DNA from: Cupriavidus pauculus
GTDB taxonomy: Bacteria > Pseudomonadota > Gammaproteobacteria > Burkholderiales > Burkholderiaceae
Assembly: GCF_003854935.1 (NCBI RefSeq)
Contig: NZ_CP033969.1
Span: 1,674,001 to 1,738,000 of the forward strand
DNA: 64,000 bases
Reading direction: 5' to 3'
The notes beneath the pieces were generated by a model. It had not been told where the DNA came from. It was given only the letters and a program-made list of their open reading frames with translations, and made no database searches. Position numbers and translations under genes: made by a program. Shown here one piece after another: positions 26,291 to 35,201 of the stretch. The number at the start of each line of letters is the position of its first letter. Within the stretch, counting starts at the first letter, position 1.

Positions 26291-26916
26291 CACTGCTCCA
26301 CCCCCGGGAGAATGGTGACCACGATCTGGGGCTTGGCATCGCCCTTGGCGTCGCGGGAATCGGCCAGTTTCGAGCCGGCTGGCACGTCTGTGCCGCCGGT
26401 GTCGGCAAAGCGTGAGACCCAGCCGATCTTGACGACCAGCGGCGTAGCGGTGCCGCCGCCGGGTCCCACGGCGCAGCCCCAGTCGTAACCGGTATCGAGG
26501 TTGAAAGCCGTGGCGTCGCGGCAGACCACTGCGCGGCCCTTGGGCAGGTTCGCGGCGATCATGCGAGCCCATTCGGCCTGGTCGAACGCCGCAGTCAGGG
26601 GGGCGCAGGTCTTGGCGTCGCCGGTGCACGGCGTGACGTAGGGATTGGCGTTGTCGGCGATGGCGGGCGCGCCATTGCTGGTGTCGAACTTGTCGTAGGC
26701 CCCGGCCCGGGTCAGCGCGTCGTTCGCGCGCATGCGATCTGCCATGTCGTTGGCGATCTGCAGTGCCACGATGTCGTAGGAAGATTGCTGGGCGAAGCGG
26801 AAAGACTTGACGAGCAGGTTGGCCACGCCGAGCACGCCGAAGGCGAGCACGACGATAGCAACCAATGCTTCAAGCATGGTGAAGCCGGCTGCCTCCCGGC
26901 AGCGGAATTGACCCAT
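26290..26916 (-). CDS. pilV: PilV minor pilin, first gene of operon
   Basis: A 208-residue prepilin with leader MGQFRCREAAG and mature start FTMLEALVAIVVLAFGVLGVANL, with Glu5 present. ANDMADRMRANDALTRAGAYD is typical of PilV. Two Cys pairs are visible (TPCTGDAKTCAP; VVCRDATAF with DWGCAVG). It heads the canonical operon pilV-W-X-Y1-E-fimT. GGGAG lies six bases before the ATG. The 238 bp upstream hold its promoter, but I could not identify sigma70 or sigma54 boxes with confidence. Confidence 0.93.
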   Translation of the reverse strand: MGQFRCREAAGFTMLEALVAIVVLAFGVLGVANLLVKSFRFAQQSSYDIVALQIANDMADRMRANDALTRAGAYDKFDTSNGAPAIADNANPYVTPCTGDAKTCAPLTAAFDQAEWARMIAANLPKGRAVVCRDATAFNLDTGYDWGCAVGPGGGTATPLVVKIGWVSRFADTGGTDVPAGSKLADSRDAKGDAKPQIVVTILPGVEQ

Positions 26917-27154
26917 TTGTAACTCCCGTCCAAAAAACGACAGTTCTTTTTTGTTCTTTGCGCGGCGCGCTGGAATTCTGTGTGCGTCCGGGCCTCTGAC
27001 GGGACCGGTTCCGCTGGCGGCTGTTTGTTGCCGCGCTGCCGTTCGTGCCGGTTCGGTTTGGTCCGATCCGGTCCGACGGGAGCGCGCGCCCGCTCGCCCG
27101 CCTCCTTACCCAAAGGAGGCTAGTGCAGATTAGACAGCTTTTTTGGCCAAGTGG
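26917..27154. other. Intergenic region between nrdR and pilV
   Basis: This stretch holds an eight-base-pair hairpin GCCTCCTT/AAGGAGGC with a five-base loop (27100-27120), without a T-tract on either strand, and a T-rich block at 26945-26960. The pilV promoter should lie here on the minus strand. No reading frame in it looks real. Confidence 0.5.
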
Positions 27155-27622
27155 CTACCCCTTTCGTGGGGTAGGGGTTGAAAACTCGTCGAGTACGTCG
27201 CGGAATTCCGACACATCCTCGAAGCTGCGGTAGACCGAGGCAAAGCGGATGTAGGCAATCTTGTCCAGCTTGCGCAGTTCGCGCATGACCAGCTCGCCCA
27301 CCTGGCTGCTCGAAATTTCCTTTTCGCCCAGCGCCAGCAGTTTTTCCTCGATGCGCAGGATGGCTTCGTCGATGGCCTCGGCCGATACCGGCCGCTTGCG
27401 CAGCGCCAGGCGCATGGAATCCTTGAGCTTGGCGCGTGTGTAGTCCACCCGGGAGCCGTTTTTCTTGACGATGGCCGGGAAGAACAGTTCGATGCGTTCG
27501 TAGGTAGTGAAGCGGCGGTCGCAGGCTTCGCAGCGGCGGCGGCGGCGTACGGTTTCGCCGTCTTCCGAGACGCGGCTATCGAGGACCTGGGTATTGGAAT
27601 GACCGCAGAAGGGGCATTTCAT
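27155..27622 (-). CDS. nrdR: Transcriptional repressor NrdR
   Basis: A 155-residue repressor of ribonucleotide reductase genes. The N-terminal zinc ribbon is complete (MKCPFCGH with [15 protein letters not shown]), followed by the ATP-cone ([18 protein letters not shown] through [14 protein letters not shown]) that senses ATP/dATP. Length is normal. The start MKCPFC is fixed by the first zinc cysteine. It is downstream of glyA on the same strand, an arrangement common in betaproteobacteria. The last codons and the TAG stop form one side of a seven-base-pair hairpin (27155-27174). Confidence 0.97.
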   Translation of the reverse strand: MKCPFCGHSNTQVLDSRVSEDGETVRRRRRCEACDRRFTTYERIELFFPAIVKKNGSRVDYTRAKLKDSMRLALRKRPVSAEAIDEAILRIEEKLLALGEKEISSSQVGELVMRELRKLDKIAYIRFASVYRSFEDVSEFRDVLDEFSTPTPRKG

Positions 27623-27792
27623 GCCTGACCACCTGAAGAAATGTGCCAGCCCGCATTTTGCATCTTTGAATTCTGCTGCGGGATTGCGGCGGGTCAACCG
27701 GCGCCGCCGCCCGGAGGCGGCGGCGCTGTTGGTGCGTACTGACTATCGGTACGCGGAAGGACCGTCCAGGCCGTTCAGCCCGTTCAGGCCGA

Positions 27793-29040
27793 TCAGCCGT
27801 ACACCGGGAAGCGGCGCGTCAGCGCCGACACCTGCTCGCGCACGCGGGCGATGTTGGCGGCGTCGTGCGGGTTGTCCAGCACGTCGGCGATCAGGTTGGC
27901 CACCTGGCGTGCTTCTTCTTCCTTGAAGCCGCGCGTGGTCATGGCCGGCGAGCCCAGGCGGATGCCCGAGGTCACGAACGGCTTTTCCGGGTCGTTCGGG
28001 ATGGCGTTCTTGTTGACCGTGATATGCGCGTCGCCCAGGATCTTCTCGGCTTCCTTGCCGGTGATCTGCTTGGCGCGCAGGTCCACCAGCATCACGTGGC
28101 TTTCGGTCTTGCCCGACACGATGCGCAGGCCGCGCGAGATCAGCGTCTCGGCCAGCACGGCGGCGTTCTTCACCACCTGCTGCTGGTAGGTCTTGAATTC
28201 CGGCTGCAGCGCTTCCTTGAACGCGACGGCCTTGCCGGCAATCACGTGCATCAGCGGGCCGCCCTGGATACCCGGGAAGATGGCCGAGTTGATGGCCTTC
28301 TCGTGCTCGGCCTTCATCAGGATCACGCCGCCGCGCGGGCCGCGCAGGCTCTTGTGGGTGGTGGTGGTCACGAAGTCGGCGTGCGGCACCGGGTTCGGGT
28401 AGACGCCCGCGGCGATCAGGCCGGCGTAGTGCGCCATGTCGACCATGAAGTAGGCGCCAACTGCCTTGGCAACCTTGGCGATGCGTTCGAAGTCGATGCG
28501 CAGGGCAAAGGCCGAGGCGCCGGCGATGATCATCTTCGGCTTGGTCTCGTGGGCCTGCTTTTCCAGCGCGTCGTAGTCGATGTCTTCCTGGGCGTTCAGG
28601 CCGTAGCTGACCACGTTGAACCACTTGCCGCTCATGTTCAGGGCCATGCCGTGCGTCAGGTGGCCGCCTTCGGCCAGGCTCATGCCCATGATCGTGTCGC
28701 CCGGCTTGAGCATGGCGAAGAACACGCCCTGGTTGGCCTGCGAGCCCGAGTTGGGCTGCACGTTGGCGGCTTCGGCGCCGAAGAGCTGCTTCACGCGGTC
28801 GATGGCCAGTTGCTCTACCACGTCCACGTACTCGCAGCCGCCGTAGTAGCGCTTGCCCGGATACCCTTCGGCGTACTTGTTGGTCAGTTGCGAACCCTGG
28901 GCGGCCATCACGGCCGGCGAGGTGTAGTTCTCGGAAGCAATCAGTTCGATATGGTCTTCCTGGCGCTGGTTTTCTTTCTCGATGGCGGCGAAGACTTCGG
29001 GATCGATCTGTTCGATCGTGAAACGGCTGCGTTCAAACAT
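27793..29040 (-). CDS. glyA: Serine hydroxymethyltransferase
   Basis: A 415-residue PLP enzyme interconverting serine and glycine with tetrahydrofolate, the main one-carbon source. Landmarks: [31 protein letters not shown] near residues 40-70, LTHG near 125, [12 protein letters not shown] near 175, and the PLP lysine in [14 protein letters not shown] near residue 230. It heads a glyA-nrdR pair. No strong Shine-Dalgarno is seen; GAG lies about ten bases upstream of the ATG. Confidence 0.97.
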   Translation of the reverse strand: MFERSRFTIEQIDPEVFAAIEKENQRQEDHIELIASENYTSPAVMAAQGSQLTNKYAEGYPGKRYYGGCEYVDVVEQLAIDRVKQLFGAEAANVQPNSGSQANQGVFFAMLKPGDTIMGMSLAEGGHLTHGMALNMSGKWFNVVSYGLNAQEDIDYDALEKQAHETKPKMIIAGASAFALRIDFERIAKVAKAVGAYFMVDMAHYAGLIAAGVYPNPVPHADFVTTTTHKSLRGPRGGVILMKAEHEKAINSAIFPGIQGGPLMHVIAGKAVAFKEALQPEFKTYQQQVVKNAAVLAETLISRGLRIVSGKTESHVMLVDLRAKQITGKEAEKILGDAHITVNKNAIPNDPEKPFVTSGIRLGSPAMTTRGFKEEEARQVANLIADVLDNPHDAANIARVREQVSALTRRFPVYG

Positions 29041-29491
29041 GGCGTGACTCGTCTGTAAAAAGGAAAGCGGACGGCAATGTCGATATGAAGATCGGTTGCG
29101 GATCGGCGTTCGGATGGAAGCGGGAAAACTTCGCGGATAGGGCGCGCGGGGAAGGCACTGGCGTCCAGCATCGTGGGCCGCAACGCGCGGCTGGCCGATG
29201 CAGGGCGCACCCTGCTTCCCATTCGCTGCCCAGGCGAGCGGCAGGCGCTTGCAACTTCACGCCCAAAGATCTTGCGCTTCCTCGTGGTAGTACCCACTGA
29301 CTTCGCCAGTCGCGCAAGGTGGAATGGTTGCCGCAGAGTTTATGCGAACGGGCCGCTTGCCGCAACCCGCGAGGTCAAGCCCCGGGCCGCCGTGCGCCCT
29401 GCGCGGCCAAGGGCTTGTGGCGCATGGCTCGCAACTTGCTGTTGCAAAGTCGCGTACGGGTTAACCAGTGCGCTCCGTTACAATGCGGGCC
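29041..29491. other. Divergent intergenic region glyA / ybgC
   Basis: A 451-bp stretch without a credible gene. It carries a perfect GCAGGG/CCCTGC hairpin with loop CGCA (29200-29215) and, at the right edge, TACAAT at 29479-29484. The glyA leader should begin in the left half. I looked for glycine, SAH and other riboswitch cores on the glyA side and did not recognise one. Confidence 0.5.
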
Positions 29492-29896
29492 ATGCCAAAT
29501 TTCGTGTGGCCGCTGCGCGTGTACTGGGAAGACACCGACGCTGGCGGCGTGGTGTTCTACGCCAACTATCTCAAGTTCTTCGAGCGGGCGCGGACCGAAT
29601 GGCTGCGCTCGCTCGGCATTGAACAACAGACCCTTGCCGATGCGTCCGGCGTGGTCTTCGTCGTACGCAGTACCGCGGTGGAATACAATGCGCCCGCCCG
29701 GCTGGACGACCAGCTGGAGATCCGTACGCTCGTCGAACGGGTCGGGCCGGCATCGGTCCAATTCGCCCAGGAAGCCTGGCGAGGGGACGTGATGCTGGCC
29801 AGCGGCAAAATCCGTGTGGGATGTGTCGATAAGGCCACATTCCGTCCGGCCCCGATTCCTGCTCCTGTTCTCGCCACTATTAAAAACGCTCGATGA
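29492..29896 (+). CDS. ybgC: Tol-Pal system acyl-CoA thioesterase YbgC
   Basis: A 134-residue hotdog-fold thioesterase, first gene of the tol-pal operon. The catalytic motif YWEDTDAGGVVFYANYLKFFERAR (active Asp in DTDAGG) is complete. It hydrolyses acyl-CoA or acyl-ACP, possibly linked to phospholipid supply for the Tol complex. The ATG at 29492 begins MPNFVWPLRVYWED; upstream ATG 29483 overlaps a TACAAT -10 hexamer at 29479-29484, so a transcript starting near 29491 would be nearly leaderless. The stop overlaps tolQ (ATGA). Confidence 0.94.
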   Translation: MPNFVWPLRVYWEDTDAGGVVFYANYLKFFERARTEWLRSLGIEQQTLADASGVVFVVRSTAVEYNAPARLDDQLEIRTLVERVGPASVQFAQEAWRGDVMLASGKIRVGCVDKATFRPAPIPAPVLATIKNAR

Positions 29897-30576
29897 ATCC
29901 GGTGACCGTCACACAAGACCTGTCGATCATTTCGCTGGTCCTTCACGCCAGCCTGCTGGCACAGGCCGTCATGGCCCTGCTGCTGGTGATGTCCCTGTTC
30001 TCGTGGACCTACATCTTCCGCAAACATCTGGCGCTGCGCGCGGCGCGCACCCAGACCGAGGGCTTCGAGCGCGATTTCTGGGCCGGTGGCGACCTGCAGG
30101 CACTCTATAACAGCGCCGTCAACAACCGCCACAACACCGGCGCGCTGGAACGCATCTTCGAATCGGGCATGGGTGAATTCCTGAAGGCCCGCGAGCGCAG
30201 CAACGATGCCGGCGCGCTGCTCGACGCGGCCCGCCGCGCCATGCGCGCCGCGTACCAGCGCGAGATGGACGTGCTCGAATCCCACCTGCCGTTCCTGGCG
30301 TCGGTGGGCTCGGTCAGCCCGTACATCGGCCTGTTCGGCACGGTCTGGGGGATCATGAATGCGTTCCGCGGCCTGTCGAATGTGCAACAGGCGACGCTTG
30401 CATCGGTGGCCCCCGGCATCGCCGAGGCGCTGGTCGCTACCGCGATCGGCCTGTTCGCCGCCATCCCGGCCGTGATTGCCTATAACCGCTATGCCACCGA
30501 GATCGACCGGCTGGCCATCCGGTTCGAAAGCTTCATGGAAGAATTCCTGAACATCCTGCAGCGGCAGACCCGCTGA
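29893..30576 (+). CDS. tolQ: Tol-Pal proton channel subunit TolQ
   Basis: A 227-residue inner-membrane protein of the ExbB/TolQ/MotA family. The first transmembrane helix is near residues 15-37 (SLLAQAVMALLLVMSLFSWTYIF), and helices 2 and 3 near 130-205 carry VGSVSPYIGLFGTVWGIMNAF and APGIAEALVATAIGLFAAIPAVIAYN. With TolR it uses the proton motive force to energise TolA. It overlaps ybgC by four bases. Confidence 0.96.
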   Translation: MNPVTVTQDLSIISLVLHASLLAQAVMALLLVMSLFSWTYIFRKHLALRAARTQTEGFERDFWAGGDLQALYNSAVNNRHNTGALERIFESGMGEFLKARERSNDAGALLDAARRAMRAAYQREMDVLESHLPFLASVGSVSPYIGLFGTVWGIMNAFRGLSNVQQATLASVAPGIAEALVATAIGLFAAIPAVIAYNRYATEIDRLAIRFESFMEEFLNILQRQTR

Positions 30577-30596
30577 ACCGACTGGGGAGCACAGCC

Positions 30597-31034
30597 ATGG
30601 CAGCCATCCAGCGCCGGGGCGGTTCGCGCCGCCGGGCCAGCGCCGACATCAATGTCGTGCCGTATATCGACGTGATGCTCGTGCTGCTCGTCATCTTCAT
30701 GGTGGCGGCACCGATCGTGAACCCGGCCGTCGTGGACCTGCCGTCGGTGGCCAACGCCACGCCGCAGCAGCAGACGCCGCCGATCATCGTCACCGTGCAC
30801 GAGGACGGCCAGCTCACCGCGCGCGGCAAGGAAAGCTCGGGCGGGTCGTTCGAGCGCAAGCTCGACAAGCGCGGCCTGATCGATTTCGTGCACCAGCGCC
30901 AGAACGAGAATCCGGACCAGCCGGTGGTGATCGCCGCCGACAAGGCCGTCAAGTACGAAGCCGTGCTGGACGTCATGTCCGTGCTCAAGGCCGATGGCGT
31001 CAAGCGCGTCGGCCTGATGGTCAAGTCCAAGTAA
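30597..31034 (+). CDS. tolR: Tol-Pal proton channel subunit TolR
   Basis: A 145-residue ExbD/TolR protein. Its single membrane helix contains the proton-carrying Asp in INVVPYIDVMLVLLVIFMV near residue 23. The periplasmic domain follows (LPSVANATP onward), with VVIAADKAVKYEAVLDVM. GGGGAG lies ahead of the ATG. It sits 20 bp after tolQ and 6 bp before the tolA start. Confidence 0.96.
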   Translation: MAAIQRRGGSRRRASADINVVPYIDVMLVLLVIFMVAAPIVNPAVVDLPSVANATPQQQTPPIIVTVHEDGQLTARGKESSGGSFERKLDKRGLIDFVHQRQNENPDQPVVIAADKAVKYEAVLDVMSVLKADGVKRVGLMVKSK

Positions 31035-31040
31035 GCGTCA

Positions 31041-32120
31041 TTGCGTCCCAAAGTGGCCAGCATCCCGTCACGTCATCCGCAGCCAGGCCCTTCGCGCGCG
31101 AAGGCCGCCGCCTATCCGTATCAGCCGGTCAAGGAACGCGGCACGACGCGGTCGTTCCTGCTTGCGCTGCTGATGCACCTGTTGCTCGGCATCGTGCTGT
31201 ACTACGGCGTGCACTGGCAGAGCAGCACGCCGGTCGGCGCCGAGGCCGAGCTGTGGGAGGAAATTCCCGACGTCACGCCGGCGCCGCCGCCGCGTCCGGT
31301 GGAGCAGCCGGTGCCCGCGCCGCCGCAGCCGGCCGTGCGCAGCAAGGTCGAGGAAGAGGCCGACATCGCGCTGGAACAGAAGAAGCGCAAGCAGGCCGAG
31401 GAGGCCGCCGCCCGCGAGGAAGCCGCGCGCCGCGAGCGCGAGCGCAAGGAACAGGAACAGAAGGAAGCGCAGCGCAAGGAAGAACAGCGCCAGCAGCAAC
31501 TGGAGGCGCAGCGCAAGGAAGACGCGAAGAAGAAGGCTGACAAGGAAAAGGCTGACAAGGCCGCCCTGGCCGCGCGCGAGAAGGAAAAGGCCGAGCAGGA
31601 GCGCAAGGACGCCGAGGCCAAGGCGCGCGCCGATGCCGACAAGCAGGCCAAGGCCAAGGCCGACGCCGAGCAGAAAGCCAAGGCCAAGGCCGACGCGGAC
31701 GCCAAGGCCAAGCGCGAAGCCGCGGCCAACGCGCAGCGCAAGTCGGAACTGGCGCGGCTGCAGGCGCTGGCCGGCGGCGGCAGCGCCGCGTCGAGCGGCG
31801 GCGGTGTCGGCAGCGCCACGGGCTCGGGCGCGGGTTCGGGCGGCAAGGCGTCGCCGGGCTATTCGGACCGCGTGCGCCGCCGCGTCAAGCCGAACATCAT
31901 CTTCAACGGCGACGTGCAGGGCAATCCGGCCGCCGTGGTGGCGGTGCGGCTGGCGCCGGACGGGTCGATCCTGTCCAAGCGGCTGGCCAAGTCCAGCGGC
32001 GACGCCGACTGGGACAACGCCGTGCTGCGCGCCGTGGAGCGCTCTGACCCGCTGCCGCGCGACGAGGACGGCAAGGCGCCGTCGTTCGAGTTCACCATCA
32101 CGTTCCGTCCGAAGGACTGA
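31041..32120 (+). CDS. tolA: Tol-Pal energy transducer TolA
   Basis: A 359-residue trans-periplasmic protein. Residues 33-55 are the membrane helix (SFLLALLMHLLLGIVLYYG), residues about 105-250 a long Lys/Glu/Ala-rich helix with many KAKAD and AEAK blocks, then a Gly/Ser linker and the C-terminal TolA/TonB-like domain (RVRRRVKPNIIFNGDVQGNPAAVVAVRL). The reading frame has no ATG before the membrane helix, so it must start at TTG 31041 or GTG 31053; neither has a clear ribosome-binding site and coupling to tolR (stop 31034) is likely. The TTG start is tentative. Confidence 0.92.
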   Translation: MRPKVASIPSRHPQPGPSRAKAAAYPYQPVKERGTTRSFLLALLMHLLLGIVLYYGVHWQSSTPVGAEAELWEEIPDVTPAPPPRPVEQPVPAPPQPAVRSKVEEEADIALEQKKRKQAEEAAAREEAARRERERKEQEQKEAQRKEEQRQQQLEAQRKEDAKKKADKEKADKAALAAREKEKAEQERKDAEAKARADADKQAKAKADAEQKAKAKADADAKAKREAAANAQRKSELARLQALAGGGSAASSGGGVGSATGSGAGSGGKASPGYSDRVRRRVKPNIIFNGDVQGNPAAVVAVRLAPDGSILSKRLAKSSGDADWDNAVLRAVERSDPLPRDEDGKAPSFEFTITFRPKD

Positions 32121-32332
32121 CAGGGCGGAGCGTCGAGTGCCATGATTTGCAACATAATGCAACCTTCATCGTTGGCCGCCAGTCCGATCGCTACCATGAA
32201 CGGTTGCCTGACGCGGCCGGCAGCGTGCAACACGCGCGCACGACGGACATGCGCCAAGCTGCATGCCGTCCGTGCCGACGTGCTTGCTGTGCCCGCCGTA
32301 CCGATGAATCCTGAAATCGACTGAGGAGCAGC

Positions 32333-33673
32333 ATGCGAAAGCTTTGGGCCCCTAACTGGCTGTCCCGACGCCAGACCACCACGATCACCCGCGACCAGGG
32401 CCGCCACGCGCTGATGGCGTGGCTGGCGGTGGCGCTGATGTCGGCCGGCGCGGCGCACGCGCAACTGAACGTGGAAATCACGGGCGTTGGTTCGAACCAG
32501 TTCCCCGTGGCCACGGCCAACTTCCAGGGCGAAGGGCAGGGCGCGCAGAACCTGACCGCCGTCATCCGCGCCGACCTGGTCAACAGCGGCCGTTTCCGCA
32601 ATATCGATCCCGCCGGTGCCACCGTGCCCGAATCGGCCCAGGTGGACCTGGGCAGCTGGAAGGCCAAGGGCGCCGACGCGTTCGTGGCCGGCAGCGTCAC
32701 CCCGAGCGGCAATGGCCAGTACGAGGTGCGCTTCCGCCTGTACGACACGGTCAAGGGCCAGAGCCTTGGCGGCCTGGCGTTCAACGTGTCGCAGAGCCAG
32801 CTTCGCGTGACCGCGCACAAGATTGCCGACTACATCTACGAAAAGCTGCTGGGCGAGCGCGGCGTGTTTGCCACGCGGCTGTCGTACGTGTCGAAGGTGG
32901 GCAGCCGCTACCAGCTTCTGATTTCCGATTCGGACGGCCAGAACGCCCAGGTGGCACTGTCCAGCAGCGAGCCGATCATCTCGCCGTCGTGGTCGCCCGA
33001 TGGCCGCCGCGTGGCCTACGTCTCGTTCGAGGCCAAGAAGCCGGTGGTGTACGTGCATGACCTGGCCACCGGCAAGCGCACGCTGGTATCGAACCAGAAG
33101 GGCAACAACAGCGCCCCGTCGTGGTCGCCCGATGGCCAGCGGCTGGCCGTGGCGCTGTCGCGCGACGGCAACACCCAGATCTACCTGGTCAACGCCGACG
33201 GCTCTGGCCTGCGCCGCATCACGCGCAGCAGCGCGATCGATACCGAGCCGCAGTTCTCGCCGGACGGCCGCAGCATCTATTTCACCAGCGATCGCGGCGG
33301 TGCGCCGCAGATCTACCGGATGCCGGCCTCTGGCGAGGAATCCGGCGCCGCGCAACGCGTGACGTTCAAGGGCAACTACAACGTCAGTCCGCGCGTGTCG
33401 CCGGACGGCAAGTACCTGGCCTACATCTCGCGTTCGGGCGGCTTCCGCCTGCAACTGCAGGACCTGTCCAACGGTGATGTGACTTCTCTCACGGATACGT
33501 CCAACGACGAAGCCCCGAGCTTCGCCGCCAATGGCAAATACATCCTGTATGCCACCCGTGTGGGCGGCCGCTCGGTTCTGGCGGCGGTCTCCACGGACGG
33601 CCGAACGAAACAGGTTCTGTCGCTCCAGTCCGGCGAGGTTCGCGAGCCGTCCTGGGGTCCTTTCATGCAGTAG
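32333..33673 (+). CDS. tolB: Tol-Pal periplasmic protein TolB
   Basis: A 446-residue periplasmic protein with a long Tat-like or Sec leader ([16 protein letters not shown] then [16 protein letters not shown], cleaved near residue 44). The N-terminal alpha/beta domain begins [20 protein letters not shown]. The six-bladed propeller shows repeated [34 protein letters not shown] and [11 protein letters not shown]. It binds Pal and the TolA C terminus. GAGGAG precedes the ATG. About 210 bp without a gene separate it from tolA. Confidence 0.97.
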   Translation: MRKLWAPNWLSRRQTTTITRDQGRHALMAWLAVALMSAGAAHAQLNVEITGVGSNQFPVATANFQGEGQGAQNLTAVIRADLVNSGRFRNIDPAGATVPESAQVDLGSWKAKGADAFVAGSVTPSGNGQYEVRFRLYDTVKGQSLGGLAFNVSQSQLRVTAHKIADYIYEKLLGERGVFATRLSYVSKVGSRYQLLISDSDGQNAQVALSSSEPIISPSWSPDGRRVAYVSFEAKKPVVYVHDLATGKRTLVSNQKGNNSAPSWSPDGQRLAVALSRDGNTQIYLVNADGSGLRRITRSSAIDTEPQFSPDGRSIYFTSDRGGAPQIYRMPASGEESGAAQRVTFKGNYNVSPRVSPDGKYLAYISRSGGFRLQLQDLSNGDVTSLTDTSNDEAPSFAANGKYILYATRVGGRSVLAAVSTDGRTKQVLSLQSGEVREPSWGPFMQ

Positions 33674-33693
33674 AAAAAGAGGAGTCTCTCGCC

Positions 33694-34203
33694 ATGTCCC
33701 AAATGATGACCAAATCGCTCGCCCTGGCTGCCCTGCTGGCCCTGGGCGCCTGCAGCTCCGGCGTGAAGCTGGACGACGCTTCGAAGGCCGGTACCGGCAC
33801 GGGCGGCGCCCAGACCGATCCGCGCGCCGTGGCGCCGGTGGTGGCCGCCGATCCGCTAAACGACCCGAACAGCCCGCTGGCCAAGCGCAGCGTGTACTTC
33901 GACTTCGACAGCTACTCGGTCAAGTCGGAATACCAGGGCGTGCTGCAGTCGCACGCGCAGTACCTGGGCACCAACAAGAGCCGCAAGATCCTGATCCAGG
34001 GCAACACCGACGAACGCGGCACCAGCGAGTACAACCTGGCCCTGGGCCAGAAGCGTGCCGAGGCCGTGCGCCGTTCGATGGCGTCGCTGGGCGTGCCCGA
34101 GTCGCAGATGGAAGCTGTGAGCCTGGGCAAGGAAAAGCCGAAGGCCACCGGTCACGACGAAGCCTCGTGGGCTGAGAACCGTCGCGCCGACATCGTCTAC
34201 TGA
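33694..34203 (+). CDS. pal: Peptidoglycan-associated lipoprotein Pal
   Basis: A 169-residue outer-membrane lipoprotein. The lipobox LALGAC places the acylated Cys near residue 20. An Ala/Pro-rich linker leads to the OmpA-like domain with VYFDFDSYSVKSEY, IQGNTDERGTSEYNLALGQKRAEAV and ENRRADIVY, including the Asp and Arg that hold diaminopimelate. AAGAGGAG precedes the start. It follows tolB by 20 bp. Confidence 0.97.
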   Translation: MSQMMTKSLALAALLALGACSSGVKLDDASKAGTGTGGAQTDPRAVAPVVAADPLNDPNSPLAKRSVYFDFDSYSVKSEYQGVLQSHAQYLGTNKSRKILIQGNTDERGTSEYNLALGQKRAEAVRRSMASLGVPESQMEAVSLGKEKPKATGHDEASWAENRRADIVY

Positions 34204-34221
34204 TCCACGGAATAATCCTTC

Positions 34222-34977
34222 ATGAATGCTCGCGTTTCCACCCTGCTGTGGCTGGCCGCTGTATCTGGCGGCCTGCTGGCAGCCAGTTCCGCCCACGCCG
34301 GCGTGTTCGACGACGACGAGGCGCGCAAGGCGGTGATCCAGCTCCGGGACCAGTTCAACGGTTTCCAGGCCACGGCATCGCAGCGGATCGACCAGAACAG
34401 CCGTCAGCAGCTTGACATGCAGAACCAGCTTGAGGGTCTGCGTCAGGAAGTGGCACGGCTGCGTGGCCAGAACGAGGTGTTGCAGAACACGGTGGACACG
34501 CTGCAGAAGCAGCAGAAGGATTACTACGCCGACCTCGACGCGCGCCTCAAGAAGTTCGAGCCGCAGCAGGTGACCGTCGACGGCAAGGAAGGGCTTGCAC
34601 AGCCGACCGAGAAACCCGAGTACGACGCCGCGCTGAAGCAGTTCCAGTCGGGCGATTTCAAGGGCGCGGGCAACGCCTTCTCGGCGTTTGCGAAGAAGTA
34701 TCCGCAGAGCCCGTACCTGCCGCTGGCCCAGTTCTGGCTCGGCAATTCGCTCTACGCGCAGCGTGACTACAAGGGTTCGACTTTCGTGCTGCAGAACATG
34801 GTGCAGCAGTACCCGACGCATGCGAAGGTACCCGACGCCATGATCGCCATCGCCAACAACCAGCTGGAAACGGGCCAGAAGGCACAGGCCCGCAAGACGC
34901 TGGAGACGGTGGTGTCGAAGTATCCCGGCACCGAAGGCGCCCAGGCCGCCAGCAACCGGCTGAAGACGCTGAAGTAA
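34222..34977 (+). CDS. cpoB: Cell division coordinator CpoB (YbgF)
   Basis: A 251-residue periplasmic protein with signal peptide (LLWLAAVSGGLLAASSAHA). The N-terminal coiled coil (QNQLEGLRQEVARLRGQNEVLQN region, about 60-110) gives trimers. The C-terminal half has three TPRs (YDAALKQFQSGDFKGAGNAF, PYLPLAQFWLGNSLYAQRDYKGS, VPDAMIAIANNQLETGQ). It links TolA with PBP1B activity in E. coli. It ends the tol-pal operon before an intrinsic terminator. Confidence 0.95.
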   Translation: MNARVSTLLWLAAVSGGLLAASSAHAGVFDDDEARKAVIQLRDQFNGFQATASQRIDQNSRQQLDMQNQLEGLRQEVARLRGQNEVLQNTVDTLQKQQKDYYADLDARLKKFEPQQVTVDGKEGLAQPTEKPEYDAALKQFQSGDFKGAGNAFSAFAKKYPQSPYLPLAQFWLGNSLYAQRDYKGSTFVLQNMVQQYPTHAKVPDAMIAIANNQLETGQKAQARKTLETVVSKYPGTEGAQAASNRLKTLK

Positions 34978-35002
34978 CCGGTATCGGCAGCAAGGCAGTC
35001 AG

Positions 35003-35038
35003 GAAAAGCCCGCGACGTTCGCGGGCTTTTTTCTTTTT
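35003..35038 (+). terminator. Rho-independent terminator of the tol-pal operon
   Basis: AGCCCGCG and CGCGGGCT (35007-35027) form a stem around ACGTT, followed by TTTTTTCTTTTT and preceded by AAAA. It lies 25 bp after cpoB. Confidence 0.93.
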
Positions 35039-35201
35039 GGGGGGGTGGGTAGGTGGGAGACCGGCCGACGGCTGGCTCCCCTTTCCCATGCAATGAGAGA
35101 GTGGAGCAAGGCCGCAGTCAGGCCAGGCAACCGCGCTAAAATACGCGATTCGCCCATCGAGGCGTGACTACAGCGCGCTTGTTCCGCGCGCACCGCACAT
35201 C

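Noticed and set aside
27865-29058. 397-codon plus-strand frame opposite glyA
   Set aside because: Shadow of glyA; no recognisable domain or ribosome-binding site.
29041-29300. Glycine riboswitch upstream of glyA
   Set aside because: No GGAGAG..ACCGAAG-type core on the minus strand; only a simple GCAGGG/CCCTGC hairpin.
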